A stretch of 64,000 bases of DNA from Pigmentiphaga sp. H8 (GCF_003854895.1 NZ_CP033966.1:4402001-4466000), one strand, 5' to 3'; shown: positions 8,519-18,699, numbered from the stretch's first letter. Translations and numbers: made by a program. Notes: generated by a model from the letters alone, not told the origin.

Positions 8519-8576
8519 GCAAGCTGCCTTCCCCGGCTACAAGTTCTACACTGGAGCCTGATCCGGGAGCCCCTTC

Positions 8577-10014
8577 ATGGACCTGTCCGACCTTGCCGCG
8601 GTGCTGGCGCGCCGCTATGACGACGAACTGATTCCCCTGTTGGCCGACTACGTGCGCATCCCCGCCAAGTCGCCCATGTTCGATGCCAGTTGGGCCGAGC
8701 ACGGCCATCTGGCCGCGGTCGTGGAGGCGGCGGCGAAGTGGGCGCGCGCTCAGCCGGTTACCGGACTGCACGTCGAGATCGTCGCCATCCCGGGACGCAC
8801 CCCCTGCCTGTATTTCGAGGCGCCGGCCACCCAGGGACTGGGCGGGGACCGCACCGTGCTGTTCTACGGCCATCTGGACAAGCAGCCCGAAATGACCGGC
8901 TGGCGCCAGGACCTGGGTCCGTGGACGCCGAAGATCGAGGACGGGAAGCTTTATGGACGCGGCAGCGCGGACGACGGCTACGCCATCTACGCCGCCCTGG
9001 CCGCGCTGGCCGCGATGGATGCGCAGGACATTCCGCGCCCCCGCTGCGTGGGACTGATCGAGACCTGCGAGGAAAGCGGCAGCTACGACCTGCCCGCCTA
9101 TCTCGACCTGCTCGCCCCGCGCATCGGCCCGCCCACGCTGGTGGTGGGGCTGGATTCGGGCTGTGGCAACTACGAGCAGTTGTGGGTGACCACCTCGTTG
9201 CGCGGGCTGACCGGCGGCGTGCTGACGGTGGAAATCCTGGACGAAGGCGTCCACTCGGGCATGGCCAGCGGCCTGGTGCCGTCCTCGTTCCGGGTCGCGC
9301 GCCAGTTGCTCAACCGGATCGACGATCCGGCCACCGGGCGCGTGCTGCTGCCCGAACTCCATGCCGGCATCCCGGATGAGCGCCTGGCCCAGGCCCGCAC
9401 GGCGGGCGCCATCCTGGGCGACCAGGTGTGGAAGCAATTCCCCTGGGTGGGATGCTCGCACGGCGCCGACGGCCATGCCCACGCCCAGCCCACCACCACC
9501 GACCCGGTCGAAGGCATCCTGAACCGCACCTGGCGGCCGGCCCTGTCCGTGACCGGCGCGGCCGGCCTGCCGTCCATCGACGCCGCCGGCAACGTGCTGC
9601 GTCCCAAGACCTCGCTCAAGCTCAGCATGCGCCTGCCGCCCACGGTGGACGCCGAACGCGCGACGCATGCGATAAAAGCCGCGCTGGAAAAGGACCCTCC
9701 CTACCAGGCCCGGGTCAGGTTCGAGAGCGAGGGCGGCGCCGGTGGCTGGAACGCTCCGCCGACCGCCCCCTGGCTCGCGCGCGCTGGACGCGGCGTCGCA
9801 GTCGGCATTCGGGCAAGGCACGGCCTGGATAGGCGAAGGCGGCACCATTCCCTTCATGGGCATGCTGGGCGAGAAATTCCCCGAGGCCCAGTTCCTGATC
9901 ACCGGCGTGCTGGGCCCCCGGTCCAATGCCCACGGGCCCAACGAGTTCCTGCACATTCCTTACGTGAAGAAGCTGACCGCGGCGGTGGCCCACGTCATCG
10001 CGCAGGTTCGCTAG
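8577..10014 (+). pseudogene. M20-family metallopeptidase, frameshifted near 9780
   Basis: The first frame from 8577 encodes a Zn-dependent M20 peptidase: HLDKQPE (metal His/Asp), GRGSADDGYA (bridging Asp), ETCEESGS (catalytic Glu and ligand) and GLDSGCG are intact. Homology continues to GWNAPPTAPWLA, then breaks. The expected C-terminus (ALDAASQSAFGQGTAW, then GEGGTIPF and SNAHGPNEFLH with the last metal His) is read in the next frame and ends at 10014. The break lies in the CGCGCGCGC run at 9776-9784, consistent with loss of one CG unit (or gain of one base). Without correction the protein loses its last metal ligand. It could be a genuine inactivation, a hypermutable tract or a sequencing error. 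Its stop overlaps that of the convergent MFS gene. Confidence 0.8.
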
Positions 10015-11219
10015 CTCCGCGCGCGCAGCAGCCAGGTGGCGCAGAACAGCGCGGGAATCACCAGCAGCCCGTATGCCCAGGCATAGCCGGGCTGCCCGGC
10101 CGGGCCCGCCAGCGACGCCACGTAGCTGAACAAGGGCTGGCCCACCAATACGCCGAAATAGGTGAACAGCAGAGTCCCACCCGTGGCCGCGCCGGCCTGC
10201 CCCGCCGGCGCGCGCCGGGCGACCTCGGCCAGGAACACGCCGTTCCAGCCTATGGCCGAAGCGCCGAACACCACCGCGACGGCGGCCACCAGCACCCAGG
10301 GCGTGGCGGGCTGCAGCAAGGCGGTGGCGACGCAGCTTGCCGCCATCGTCAGGGCCAGCCCGCCCAGGACCTTGCGCGGCGGCGCCCAGCGGTCGGCCAC
10401 GATGCCCCACAGGATCCGCCCGGCCACGCCCGCGACCTGCGACAAGGACAGGATCACACCCGCCGCGATCAGCGTCCATCCCAACGACAGGTTCAGGTAG
10501 GTCACCAGGTAAGCCGTGATCGCCAGCTGGATGAAGGAGAACAACAGCGAGCACACGGCCATGAGGCGCAGCGCGGGCGTGCGCCAGACCAGTCCGACCG
10601 GCCGCGCCAGGTCCTGCCAGCGCCACGGGGCGGCGGGCTCGCCCGGCACGTCCAGGCTGCGGCGCACGCTTTGCGCGACCAGCATGCACAGCAGGCAGGC
10701 CACCGCGCAAATGCCCAGTGCCCAGCGCCAGCCCAGCACGTGTTCGATCTGCGGACTGGCCAGCGCGGCCAGGACCCCGCCCAGCGGCACGCCGGTCTGC
10801 TTGATCGAGAACACCAGCGACATCCGATGGGCGGGCGTGCTGCGCATCAACAGGTAGGAACTGGAAGGCGTGATGGGGCCGTACCCGGCACCGATGATCA
10901 ATGCGCCCAAGGCCGCGACCGTGGGGCCGCCGCTGCACAGCAGCCCCGTGCCCAGGCCGCACAGCAGCAGGGCCGCCTGGCTGCAGCGCACCGCTCCCAG
11001 GCGGGTGACCAGGGTACCGCCGATCACGCTGGTGAACATCGCCCCCAGGTAGACCAGGGCCATGTAGAAGCCGATGGCGCTGGAAGGCAGGCCGAGTTCG
11101 CGCGTGGCCACCGGGGCCACCACCGCCGGCGCGATGGTGGCGGCCGAGGCCAGCGACTGGATCGCCAGCGTGACGGCCAGCACCCACGCGGTGGAAGGCT
11201 GGCGTGGATCAGGCTTCAT
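10011..11219 (-). CDS. MFS transporter
   Basis: A 402-residue, 12-helix major facilitator. It starts with a short polar N-terminus, then hydrophobic helices across the whole length; the motif-A-like loop after helix 2 reads GGTLVTRLGAVR. The substrate cannot be inferred; the general form resembles cyanate/organic-acid MFS carriers. The start overlaps the end of the polyphosphate:AMP phosphotransferase gene by 11 bp on the same strand, implying translational coupling, though a functional link between them is not obvious. Confidence 0.85.
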   Translation of the reverse strand: MKPDPRQPSTAWVLAVTLAIQSLASAATIAPAVVAPVATRELGLPSSAIGFYMALVYLGAMFTSVIGGTLVTRLGAVRCSQAALLLCGLGTGLLCSGGPTVAALGALIIGAGYGPITPSSSYLLMRSTPAHRMSLVFSIKQTGVPLGGVLAALASPQIEHVLGWRWALGICAVACLLCMLVAQSVRRSLDVPGEPAAPWRWQDLARPVGLVWRTPALRLMAVCSLLFSFIQLAITAYLVTYLNLSLGWTLIAAGVILSLSQVAGVAGRILWGIVADRWAPPRKVLGGLALTMAASCVATALLQPATPWVLVAAVAVVFGASAIGWNGVFLAEVARRAPAGQAGAATGGTLLFTYFGVLVGQPLFSYVASLAGPAGQPGYAWAYGLLVIPALFCATWLLRARS

Positions 11220-12705
11220 CCATGGCCTTCACGATGTGTTCCAGGACCTTGACCCGCGCGGTGCGCTTGTCGTCGTCGGCCACCACGATCCAGGGCGCGT
11301 GCGCGGTGTCGGTGCGCGCGATCATCTCGCGCGCGGCCGACATGTAGTCGTCCCACTTGCGCCGGTTGCGCCAGTCGTCCGGCGTGAGCTTGAAACTCTT
11401 GAACGGGGAATCGCGGCGCTCCTTGAAGCGGCGCAGTTGTTCCTCGCGCGAGACCGACAGCCAGAACTTCAGCACCACCGCGCCGCCGCGGCGCAACTGG
11501 TCCTCGAAGTCGTTGATCTCGTCGTAGGCGCGCCGCCACGTGGCGGGCGGAATCAGCGACTCGACCCGCTCGACCAGCACCCGGCCATACCAGGAACGGT
11601 CGAAGATGCACACACTGCCATGCAGCGGCAGATGCCGCCAGAATCGCCACAGGTAGGGATGGGCCAGTTCGTCGTCGCTGGGCGCGGAGATCGGCACGAT
11701 ATCGAAGTTCCGCACATCCAGCGCATGCGAGACACGCCGGATCGCGCCGCCCTTGCCGGCGGCATCCACACCCTCGAACACCAGCACCAGCGAGCGCTTG
11801 CGAAAGCGCTTGGCGCGTACCTGCTCCGACAAGCGCGCCTGCCAGCCGGCCAGTTGCCTTTCATAATCGACCTCGTCCAGCTTGCCCGCGCCCGGCATGG
11901 GCTCCAGCACCGCCTTGGACCTGCCGCCGGGGCGCACCCCCTGCAGCGGCGGCCGGCGCGGCGCGCGCGGCAGCGGCTCGCGCATCGCCTGCAACACGGC
12001 CGAGGCCGTTTCGACCGCGCGCAGCCGGGCATCGGCGCCCGGCACCACCCGCCACGGCGTATGGGCCGCGTCGGTGGCGCCCAGCACAATCTCGCCGGCC
12101 GTGCGCAGCCGGTCGAATTTCTTGCGCACCTTCAGGTCGGCCTCGGACACCCGCCAGGCCGTCGCGGGATCGGCCAGTTGCGCATCGATGCGGGCCACCT
12201 GCGCATCGCGCGACAGGTGATACCAGAGCTTGAGCATACGCACCCGCTCGCTGGCCAGCATGGACTCGAAGCGCAGGATCTCGGCCGCCATCGCCTCGAT
12301 GCGGTCCATGTCAGGCTTTTTGCGCGCGGCCTCCTTGAACAGGGGCGCATACCAGGAGCCGAAGACGATCCCGGTCTGCCCCAGCGCGGGCAGCGCGTTC
12401 CAGTAGCGCCACATGGCCGGCCGCTGGGCCTCGTCCACGCTGGGGTCGCCAAAGGCCAGGGTGCGGATGTGGCGCGGGTCCATCCATTCGTTCAGCAGGT
12501 TGATCGCGGATCCCTTGCCCGCGCCGTCGACCCCCGCCACCACGATCAGCACGGCGCGGTCGCGCTGCTTCAGAAGCTCGTACTGCTGCTGGAGCAGTTC
12601 CGTCCGCAGCACGAGCTCGCGCCGCTCGTACTCCCGCTCGTCCATGGACGGGTCCCGCTCGGCTCGTTCGAACACGAAAAGCTCCCTGGTTCTGGCATCG
12701 CTCAT
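11209..12705 (-). CDS. pap: Polyphosphate:AMP phosphotransferase (two-domain PPK2)
   Basis: A 498-residue protein with two tandem PPK2 domains, the hallmark of class II PPK2 enzymes that phosphorylate AMP to ADP with polyphosphate. Domain 1 (about 35-230) has Walker A GVDGAGKG but GSWYAP where active domains have DRSWYGR. Domain 2 (about 270-495) has GVDAAGKGG and an intact FDRSWYGRVLVERV, so catalysis is expected in the C-terminal half, as known for the Pseudomonas enzyme. It regenerates adenylates under starvation. The gene is divergent from fumC, with about 106 bp shared between them for both promoters. Confidence 0.93.
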   Translation of the reverse strand: MSDARTRELFVFERAERDPSMDEREYERRELVLRTELLQQQYELLKQRDRAVLIVVAGVDGAGKGSAINLLNEWMDPRHIRTLAFGDPSVDEAQRPAMWRYWNALPALGQTGIVFGSWYAPLFKEAARKKPDMDRIEAMAAEILRFESMLASERVRMLKLWYHLSRDAQVARIDAQLADPATAWRVSEADLKVRKKFDRLRTAGEIVLGATDAAHTPWRVVPGADARLRAVETASAVLQAMREPLPRAPRRPPLQGVRPGGRSKAVLEPMPGAGKLDEVDYERQLAGWQARLSEQVRAKRFRKRSLVLVFEGVDAAGKGGAIRRVSHALDVRNFDIVPISAPSDDELAHPYLWRFWRHLPLHGSVCIFDRSWYGRVLVERVESLIPPATWRRAYDEINDFEDQLRRGGAVVLKFWLSVSREEQLRRFKERRDSPFKSFKLTPDDWRNRRKWDDYMSAAREMIARTDTAHAPWIVVADDDKRTARVKVLEHIVKAMDEA

Positions 12706-12811
12706 CCTTTACCACAGTCGCTTGCAGGGACACAAGCCGATGCGTGGATGGCTTCTGCTAACCTGGAATCATCCAGGCCCGCAGGCCGGGCCGGCAGGCA
12801 AGGAGATGACC

Positions 12812-14191
12812 ATGCAAACCCGTGTTGAAAAGGACACCTTCGGTCCGATCGACGTTCCCGCCGACCATTTGTGGGGCGCCCAGACCCAGCGATCACTGCA
12901 GTTCTTCGCGATCTCGCACGAGAAGATGCCCGTGCCGCTCATCACGGCCCTGGCCCAGGTCAAACGCGCCGCCGCCCGCGTCAACGCTGACCTGGGCCTG
13001 CTGGACGGCCGTACCGCCCATGCCGTCGAGGCGGCGGCCGACGAGATCATCGCCGGCCGCTGGCCGGACGAATTTCCCCTTAGCGTCTGGCAGACCGGCT
13101 CGGGCACGCAGGCCAACATGAACGTCAACGAGGTGCTGGCCAACCGCGCCTCGGAACTCCTGGGCGGCGAGCGGGGCGAGGCCCGGCTGGTCCACCCCAA
13201 CGACCACGTCAACCGCGGCCAGTCGTCCAACGACGTGTTCCCCACGGCCATGCACGTGGCGGCGGCGCTGCAGATCCACGCCCGCCTGCTGCCTGCCCTG
13301 GCGCGCCTGCGCAAGACGCTGGGCGACAAGGCGCGGGCCTATGCCGACATCGTCAAGATCGGCCGTACCCACCTGCAGGACGCCACGCCCCTGACCCTGG
13401 GGCAGGAGCTGTCCGGCCACGAGGCCCAGTTGCTGCTGGCCGAGGAACAGATCCGCCACGCCCAGCGCAGCCTGTTGCAGCTGGCCATAGGCGGTACCGC
13501 CGTCGGCACCGGCCTGAATACCCATCCGGAGTTCGGCGCGAAGGTGGCCGCCGAGCTGGCCCGCGAAACCGGCCTGCCCTTCGAGTCGGCGCCCAACAAG
13601 TTCCAGGCGCTGGCCTCGCACGAGGGCCTGCTGTTCTCCCACGGCGCCCTCAAGACCCTGGCCGCCGGCCTGATCAAGCTGGCCAACGACGTGCGCTGGC
13701 TCGCCAGCGGCCCGCGCTCCGGACTGGGCGAGATCAGCATCCCCGAGAACGAGCCCGGCAGCTCCATCATGCCCGGCAAGGTCAACCCGACCCAGTCCGA
13801 GGCCCTGACCATGCTCGGCGCCCAGGTCCTGGGCAACGACGTCGCCATCAACATCGGCGGCGCCAGCGGCAACTTCGAGCTGAACGTCTTCAAGCCCATG
13901 CTGATCCACAACTTCCTGCAATCGGTCCGCCTGCTGGCCGACGGCATGGAAAGCTTCGAGAAGAACTGCGTGGCGGGCCTGGAACCCAACCGCGACCGCA
14001 TCGCCGAACTGGTGGAACGCTCCCTGATGCTGGTCACCGCCCTCAATCCCCACATCGGCTACGACAAGGCCGCGCAGATCGCCAAGAAGGCCCACAAGGA
14101 AAACCTGTCGCTACGCGAATCCGCGCTGGCCCTGGGCTATGTGACGAACGAGCAGTTCGACGCCTGGGTCATCCCGAAAAACATGGTGTAG
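12812..14191 (+). CDS. fumC: Class II fumarate hydratase
   Basis: A 459-residue class II, iron-independent fumarase (E. coli FumC is 467), interconverting fumarate and L-malate in the TCA cycle. The superfamily signature GSSIMPGKVNPTQ is at about residues 316-328; TGSGTQANMNVNEV and GRTHLQDATPLTLGQE are also present. Two ATGs are close: 12806, which directly abuts AGGAG, and 12812, which has proper spacing and is preferred. The stop lies 7 bp before a large inverted-repeat element that likely ends transcription. Divergent from the polyphosphate:AMP phosphotransferase gene. Confidence 0.96.
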   Translation: MQTRVEKDTFGPIDVPADHLWGAQTQRSLQFFAISHEKMPVPLITALAQVKRAAARVNADLGLLDGRTAHAVEAAADEIIAGRWPDEFPLSVWQTGSGTQANMNVNEVLANRASELLGGERGEARLVHPNDHVNRGQSSNDVFPTAMHVAAALQIHARLLPALARLRKTLGDKARAYADIVKIGRTHLQDATPLTLGQELSGHEAQLLLAEEQIRHAQRSLLQLAIGGTAVGTGLNTHPEFGAKVAAELARETGLPFESAPNKFQALASHEGLLFSHGALKTLAAGLIKLANDVRWLASGPRSGLGEISIPENEPGSSIMPGKVNPTQSEALTMLGAQVLGNDVAINIGGASGNFELNVFKPMLIHNFLQSVRLLADGMESFEKNCVAGLEPNRDRIAELVERSLMLVTALNPHIGYDKAAQIAKKAHKENLSLRESALALGYVTNEQFDAWVIPKNMV

Positions 14192-14197
14192 AGGCGA

Positions 14198-14448
14198 AGC
14201 CCCCCCCTACGCGCTTCGCGCGCCCCCCAGGGGGCGAAACCGGCGGACTGGCAAAGCCAGATCCGCGGTTTCCTGGGTCTAGGGAAACTATCTTGGATAG
14301 AAGCACGGTTGCTACCGCTGGCAGCCAGCGAAGCACCGGCGCCACCAACCAAGATAGCGGTACTAGACCCAGGATGCGGTGGATCCGGCTTTGCCGGTCC
14401 ACCCGCATCGCCCCCTGGGGGGCGCGCGTCAGCGCGTAGGGGGGGGCT
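14198..14448. repeat. 251-bp mirror-symmetric inverted repeat between convergent genes
   Basis: The outer 17-bp arms AGCCCCCCCCTACGCGC (14198-14214) and GCGCGTAGGGGGGGGCT (14432-14448) are exact reverse complements. Inside them further paired segments follow in nested order: CCCCCAGGGGGCGA with TCGCCCCCTGGGGG, a GGACTGGCAAAGCCAG-type hairpin with GGATCCGGCTTTGCCGGTCC, CCTGGGTCTAG with CTAGACCCAGG, TATCTTGG with CCAAGATA, and a central CGCTGG/CCAGCG hairpin at 14316-14330. The whole forms one long imperfect palindrome separating fumC from a convergent MFS gene, and its right arm encodes the last few residues of that MFS protein. It probably acts as a bidirectional terminator and resembles a REP/BIME-type intergenic repeat. 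Confidence 0.85.
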
Positions 14449-15889
14449 CCCGCTTTCCGCTGACGGCGGAACCGGCGTTGGCGGAAAGGCGGCTGAAGAA
14501 AAACACCGACATCATCATCGCGATGCCGATGACCAGGAAGCCGGGGATCACGTCGTAGGCATCGAGCGTGGTGGTACCGCGCGTGGCCATGCTGGCCTTG
14601 AGCGCGAAGGCGGCCACGGCCACGCCCAGGCTGATGGCCAGCTGCTGGACCGCGCTGGCCATGCCGGTGGCCCGCCCCATCTGCTCGGGGCCGATGTCGG
14701 CATAGGCCAGCGAATTGACCCCGGTCAGTTGCAGCGAGCGGAAGAACCCGCCCAGCAGCAGCACGATGATGATGACGGCATGCGGCGTGACCGAGGTGAA
14801 CAGCACGCAGCCGATGATGGACGCCCCGGTCAGGAAGGCGTTGGCCACGAGCGTGCGGCGGAAACCGAAGCGCTTGATGATGGGGCTGGCGCTCATCTTC
14901 ATCATCAGCGCGCCCAGCGCGCCGGCGAAGGTCAACATCCCGGCGGCGAAGGGCCCCATGCCGAACGCCACCTGCAATTGCATGGCCAGCAGGAAGGGCA
15001 CGGCGCCGACCGCGAGCCGGCAGAGGTTGCCGCCCAGCAGCGCGATGGAGAAGGTCGGGATCTTCAGCAGGCGGAAATCCAGGATGGGGTGCGGCGAACG
15101 CTCCGCGTGCTTGACGTAAAGCAGCCCGCACACGCCGCCCAAGCCCAGCATCGCCAGCACCACGGGCGTCGACAGCACGCCATGGCCCACGGCTTCGAAG
15201 CAGAACACCAGCGTGCCCAGGCAGACGGCGGTCAGCAGGAAGCCGATGATGTCCAGCGGCTGCGGCTGGCCCGCCTCGGTATCGCGGATGTAGCGCAGCG
15301 CCAGGATCACGCCCAGGATGCCGATGGGCAGATTCATGAAGAAGATCCAGCGCCAGGAACCATACTCGACCAGGAAGCCGCCCACGGCGGGCCCGAAGAT
15401 GGGCCCCAGCAGCGCCGGCATGCTGAGGAACGACATGGCGCGCACCAGTTCCGACTTGGACACGGTGCGCAGCAGCACGATGCGCCCCACCGGGACCATC
15501 ATCGCCCCCGCGAATCCTTGCAGCATGCGGCCGGCCACCATCTGGCCCAGCGTTTGCGACAGACCGCACAGCGTGGAGCTGATGGTGAACAGCACGATGG
15601 CCGAGGCGAATACCTGGCGCGCGCCGAACCGGTCGGCGGCCCAGCCGCAGATGGGAACGAACACCGCGGCGCTGAGCAGATAGGCGGTGATCGCGACGTT
15701 GAGCCGGACCGGATCCTCGCCGAAGGAATGAGCCATGGCCGGCAGGGCCGTGGCGATGACCGTGGAGTCCAGCATCTGCATGAACAGCGCGCAGCCGACG
15801 ATGAGCGGCACGACCATGGGGGCCAGCCGCTGCGTGATGCGGGCGATGAACGGGGAGTGATGGTTGGTGGACAAGGCCATGGCTGTCAC
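14429..15889 (-). CDS. DHA2-family (EmrB/QacA-like) MFS drug exporter
   Basis: A 486-residue protein with about 14 hydrophobic helices, as in the DHA2 family. The helix-1 motif LDSTVIATALPAMA, the motif-A-like loop GWAADRFGARQVF, motif C (GPIFGPAVGG) and the following WRWIFFMNLPIG block are all characteristic. Members export drugs and other amphiphiles by proton antiport. The last codons (REPPPTR) and stop lie inside the right arm of the repeat at 14198-14448. Its ATG overlaps the MarR gene stop by 4 bp, so the pair is a coupled operon under MarR autoregulation. Confidence 0.93.
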   Translation of the reverse strand: MTAMALSTNHHSPFIARITQRLAPMVVPLIVGCALFMQMLDSTVIATALPAMAHSFGEDPVRLNVAITAYLLSAAVFVPICGWAADRFGARQVFASAIVLFTISSTLCGLSQTLGQMVAGRMLQGFAGAMMVPVGRIVLLRTVSKSELVRAMSFLSMPALLGPIFGPAVGGFLVEYGSWRWIFFMNLPIGILGVILALRYIRDTEAGQPQPLDIIGFLLTAVCLGTLVFCFEAVGHGVLSTPVVLAMLGLGGVCGLLYVKHAERSPHPILDFRLLKIPTFSIALLGGNLCRLAVGAVPFLLAMQLQVAFGMGPFAAGMLTFAGALGALMMKMSASPIIKRFGFRRTLVANAFLTGASIIGCVLFTSVTPHAVIIIVLLLGGFFRSLQLTGVNSLAYADIGPEQMGRATGMASAVQQLAISLGVAVAAFALKASMATRGTTTLDAYDVIPGFLVIGIAMMMSVFFFSRLSANAGSAVSGKREPPPTR

Positions 15890-16323
15890 TCCCCGAGATG
15901 CTGCAGGGCTTTGGCCGCGCGGCCGAGCGCGGCGCGGTCGTCGGGATCGAGCATGGCGATGCGGCCCGCCAGCCAGTCGGTGCGGCGCTTGCGCACCTCG
16001 GCCACCAGCTTGCGGCCAGCCGGCGTCACGGCCAGTCCGACGCGGCGCTTGTCCGTATGCAGGGTCTGGTCGCGCTGGATGTAGCCGCCGGCCTCGAGCT
16101 GCTTGACGTGATTGCTCATGCTGGCGGCGCGCATGTTCTCGCGATTGGCGAGATCGTTGACGCCTATGCCGGGCTCCTTGTCGATGGCCGAGAGCAGCAT
16201 GACCATGAGCGGCGAGACGCCGAAGGCCTGGGTCTCGCGCCGCAGCAGCCTGTTCAGCCGCAGGATGGCCGGCCGCAATTGCGCGGCCAGGTCGATCGAT
16301 TCGTTGCCGGTGGGGTCCAACAT
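15886..16323 (-). CDS. MarR-family repressor of the adjacent exporter
   Basis: A 145-residue winged-helix regulator with the MarR core: GVNDLANRENMRAASMSNHVKQLEAGGYI (recognition region) and the wing DKRRVGLAVTPAG. The ATG at 16323 with AGGA just upstream is preferred; a TTG at 16359 could add 12 residues. It is the first gene of the marR-MFS pair, with a 9-bp-arm palindrome over its own -10 element, so autoregulation and derepression of the exporter by an aromatic ligand is the expected arrangement. Confidence 0.92.
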   Translation of the reverse strand: MLDPTGNESIDLAAQLRPAILRLNRLLRRETQAFGVSPLMVMLLSAIDKEPGIGVNDLANRENMRAASMSNHVKQLEAGGYIQRDQTLHTDKRRVGLAVTPAGRKLVAEVRKRRTDWLAGRIAMLDPDDRAALGRAAKALQHLGE

Positions 16324-16364
16324 GGTCCTGGCGGGCGGGCGCGCGGGCGCTGCGCCCAATAAGT

Positions 16365-16408
16365 TAGTTAGTTGAACTAACTATATAGGCGGAGGCCGGG
16401 AATTGCAA
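16365..16408 (-). promoter_or_regulatory. Promoter and MarR operator for marR-MFS
   Basis: On the reverse strand TTGCAA (16403-16408) and TATAGT (16380-16385) are separated by 17 bp, a good sigma-70 promoter. The inverted repeat TAGTTAGTT (16365-16373), one base, AACTAACTA (16375-16383) overlaps the -10 and the likely start site, the classic position for a MarR operator. Confidence 0.75.
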
Positions 16409-16439
16409 GCCCCGCCGCGGGCCGGAGCCCGCGCCGCCG

Positions 16440-17228
16440 TCACATCACGGAGGATGCGCCGCCGTCCAGGTTGACGCTGGAGCCGGTCACGTAGCTGGCC
16501 GCCCCGGACGCCAGGAAGACGATGACGTTGGCGGCTTCCTCGGCCTCGCCCACCCGGCCCAGGGGGATGTCCTGGGCGAACTCGTGGTACAGGTCGTCGG
16601 CGTCGCGGCCCTTCGAGGCGGCGGCGCGCTCGTGCTGGCCGGCCTTGATCTTGCCGATGCAGACGGCGTTCACGAGGATGTTGTCGGCGGCGAACTCGCG
16701 CGACAGCGCCTTGGTCAGGGCCAACCCCGCCGCGCGCGACACCGAGGTCGGCATGGAGGTGGCGGCGGGCTGCTTGCCGCCTATGGTCGAGATGTTGACG
16801 ATGCGGCCACCCCCTTGCTTCTTCATGTGCTGGACGGCCAGCCGCGAGCAGCGGATCGCCCCGTACAGCTTCAGTTCGAGATCGGCGTCCCAGTCGGCGT
16901 CGCTCATCTTCAGGAACGGGCCGCGCATCGAGGTGCCGGCATTGTTGACCAGGATGTCGATACGGCCGAAGTGATCCGCGACGGCCGTGAAGAACCGCTC
17001 GATCTCCTCGGGCCTGGAGATGTCCGTCGCCAGCCCGAAGACATCGCCGCCCTTGGCCCGCAACAGCTCCACGGTGGCCGCCAGCTTGTCGGCGCTGCGC
17101 GCGCAGATCGCCACCCGGGCGCCCTCTTCCACGAACTTCAGCGCGGCCGCCAGGCCTATGCCTGCCGTCGCGCCGGTCACCACCGCCACTTTTCCTTTCA
17201 ATCCCAGGTCCACTTGTCGCTCCGTCAC
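16440..17228 (-). CDS. SDR-family protein lacking catalytic Tyr and Lys
   Basis: A 262-residue short-chain dehydrogenase/reductase. The cofactor motif TGATAGIG (residues 18-25), the structural LVNNAG (93-98) and the NIS Ser147 region are present. At the active site, where most SDRs have YxxxK, the sequence reads TSVSR (161-165), so Tyr is replaced by Thr and Lys by Arg. The C-terminal ending YVTGSSVNLDGGAS is typical of FabG-like members. It may be a divergent oxidoreductase or a non-catalytic paralogue. It is upstream of marR on the same strand and divergent from the DOPA-dioxygenase-like gene. Confidence 0.88.
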   Translation of the reverse strand: MTERQVDLGLKGKVAVVTGATAGIGLAAALKFVEEGARVAICARSADKLAATVELLRAKGGDVFGLATDISRPEEIERFFTAVADHFGRIDILVNNAGTSMRGPFLKMSDADWDADLELKLYGAIRCSRLAVQHMKKQGGGRIVNISTIGGKQPAATSMPTSVSRAAGLALTKALSREFAADNILVNAVCIGKIKAGQHERAAASKGRDADDLYHEFAQDIPLGRVGEAEEAANVIVFLASGAASYVTGSSVNLDGGASSVM

Positions 17229-17316
17229 ATAGAATCGATACAGGGCTCGGCCACCGCCGCGCCTTCTTCTCTTTCATTCACCACCGCGGTCCGCACCGCC
17301 ATCCAGGCCAGAAGCC

Positions 17317-17682
17317 ATGCAGGCAGACTCCTACGACACCGGCATCATTCGCGCATTCCATGCCCATGTCTACTACGACCCCGCCGCCACCCGCGACGTG
17401 GCCGCGATCGTGCGCGAGGAAGCCGTCGCGCGCTTTCCCCTGCGCGCCGGCCGCTGGCACGACGTGCCCGTCGGCCCGCATACCCAGGCGATGTATCAGT
17501 TGCTGTTCGACCCCGCCGTCTTTGCCTCGCTCGTGCCCTGGCTCATGCTGAACCGGCGCGGCCTGGACGTGCTGGTGCACCCGGACACGGGACTTCCGCG
17601 CCGCGATCACCTGGTCCACGGATTCTGGCTGGGCAAGGTGCTGCCGCTGAAAGCCGAGCGCCTGCCCGAGCGGGACGACTGA
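17317..17682 (+). CDS. DOPA 4,5-dioxygenase-family protein
   Basis: A 121-residue single-domain protein matching the small DOPA 4,5-dioxygenase family: the opening FHAHVYYDP, the central GRWHDVPVGPHTQAMYQL and the LDVLVHPDTG...DHLVHGFWLG block supply the conserved His residues thought to bind metal. Plant and fungal relatives perform extradiol cleavage of DOPA; the substrate of bacterial members is generally unknown. It converges with the LLM oxidoreductase gene, with 6 bp between the stops. Confidence 0.85.
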   Translation: MQADSYDTGIIRAFHAHVYYDPAATRDVAAIVREEAVARFPLRAGRWHDVPVGPHTQAMYQLLFDPAVFASLVPWLMLNRRGLDVLVHPDTGLPRRDHLVHGFWLGKVLPLKAERLPERDD

Positions 17683-17688
17683 CCAGCC

Positions 17689-18699
<1,011 letters not shown>

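Noticed and set aside
8577..11252. A single long open frame of 891 codons continuing from the M20 gene
   Set aside because: After about codon 400 the composition becomes Arg/Gly/Gln-rich shadow sequence antisense to the MFS gene; peptidase homology continues in another frame, so a frameshift explains it.
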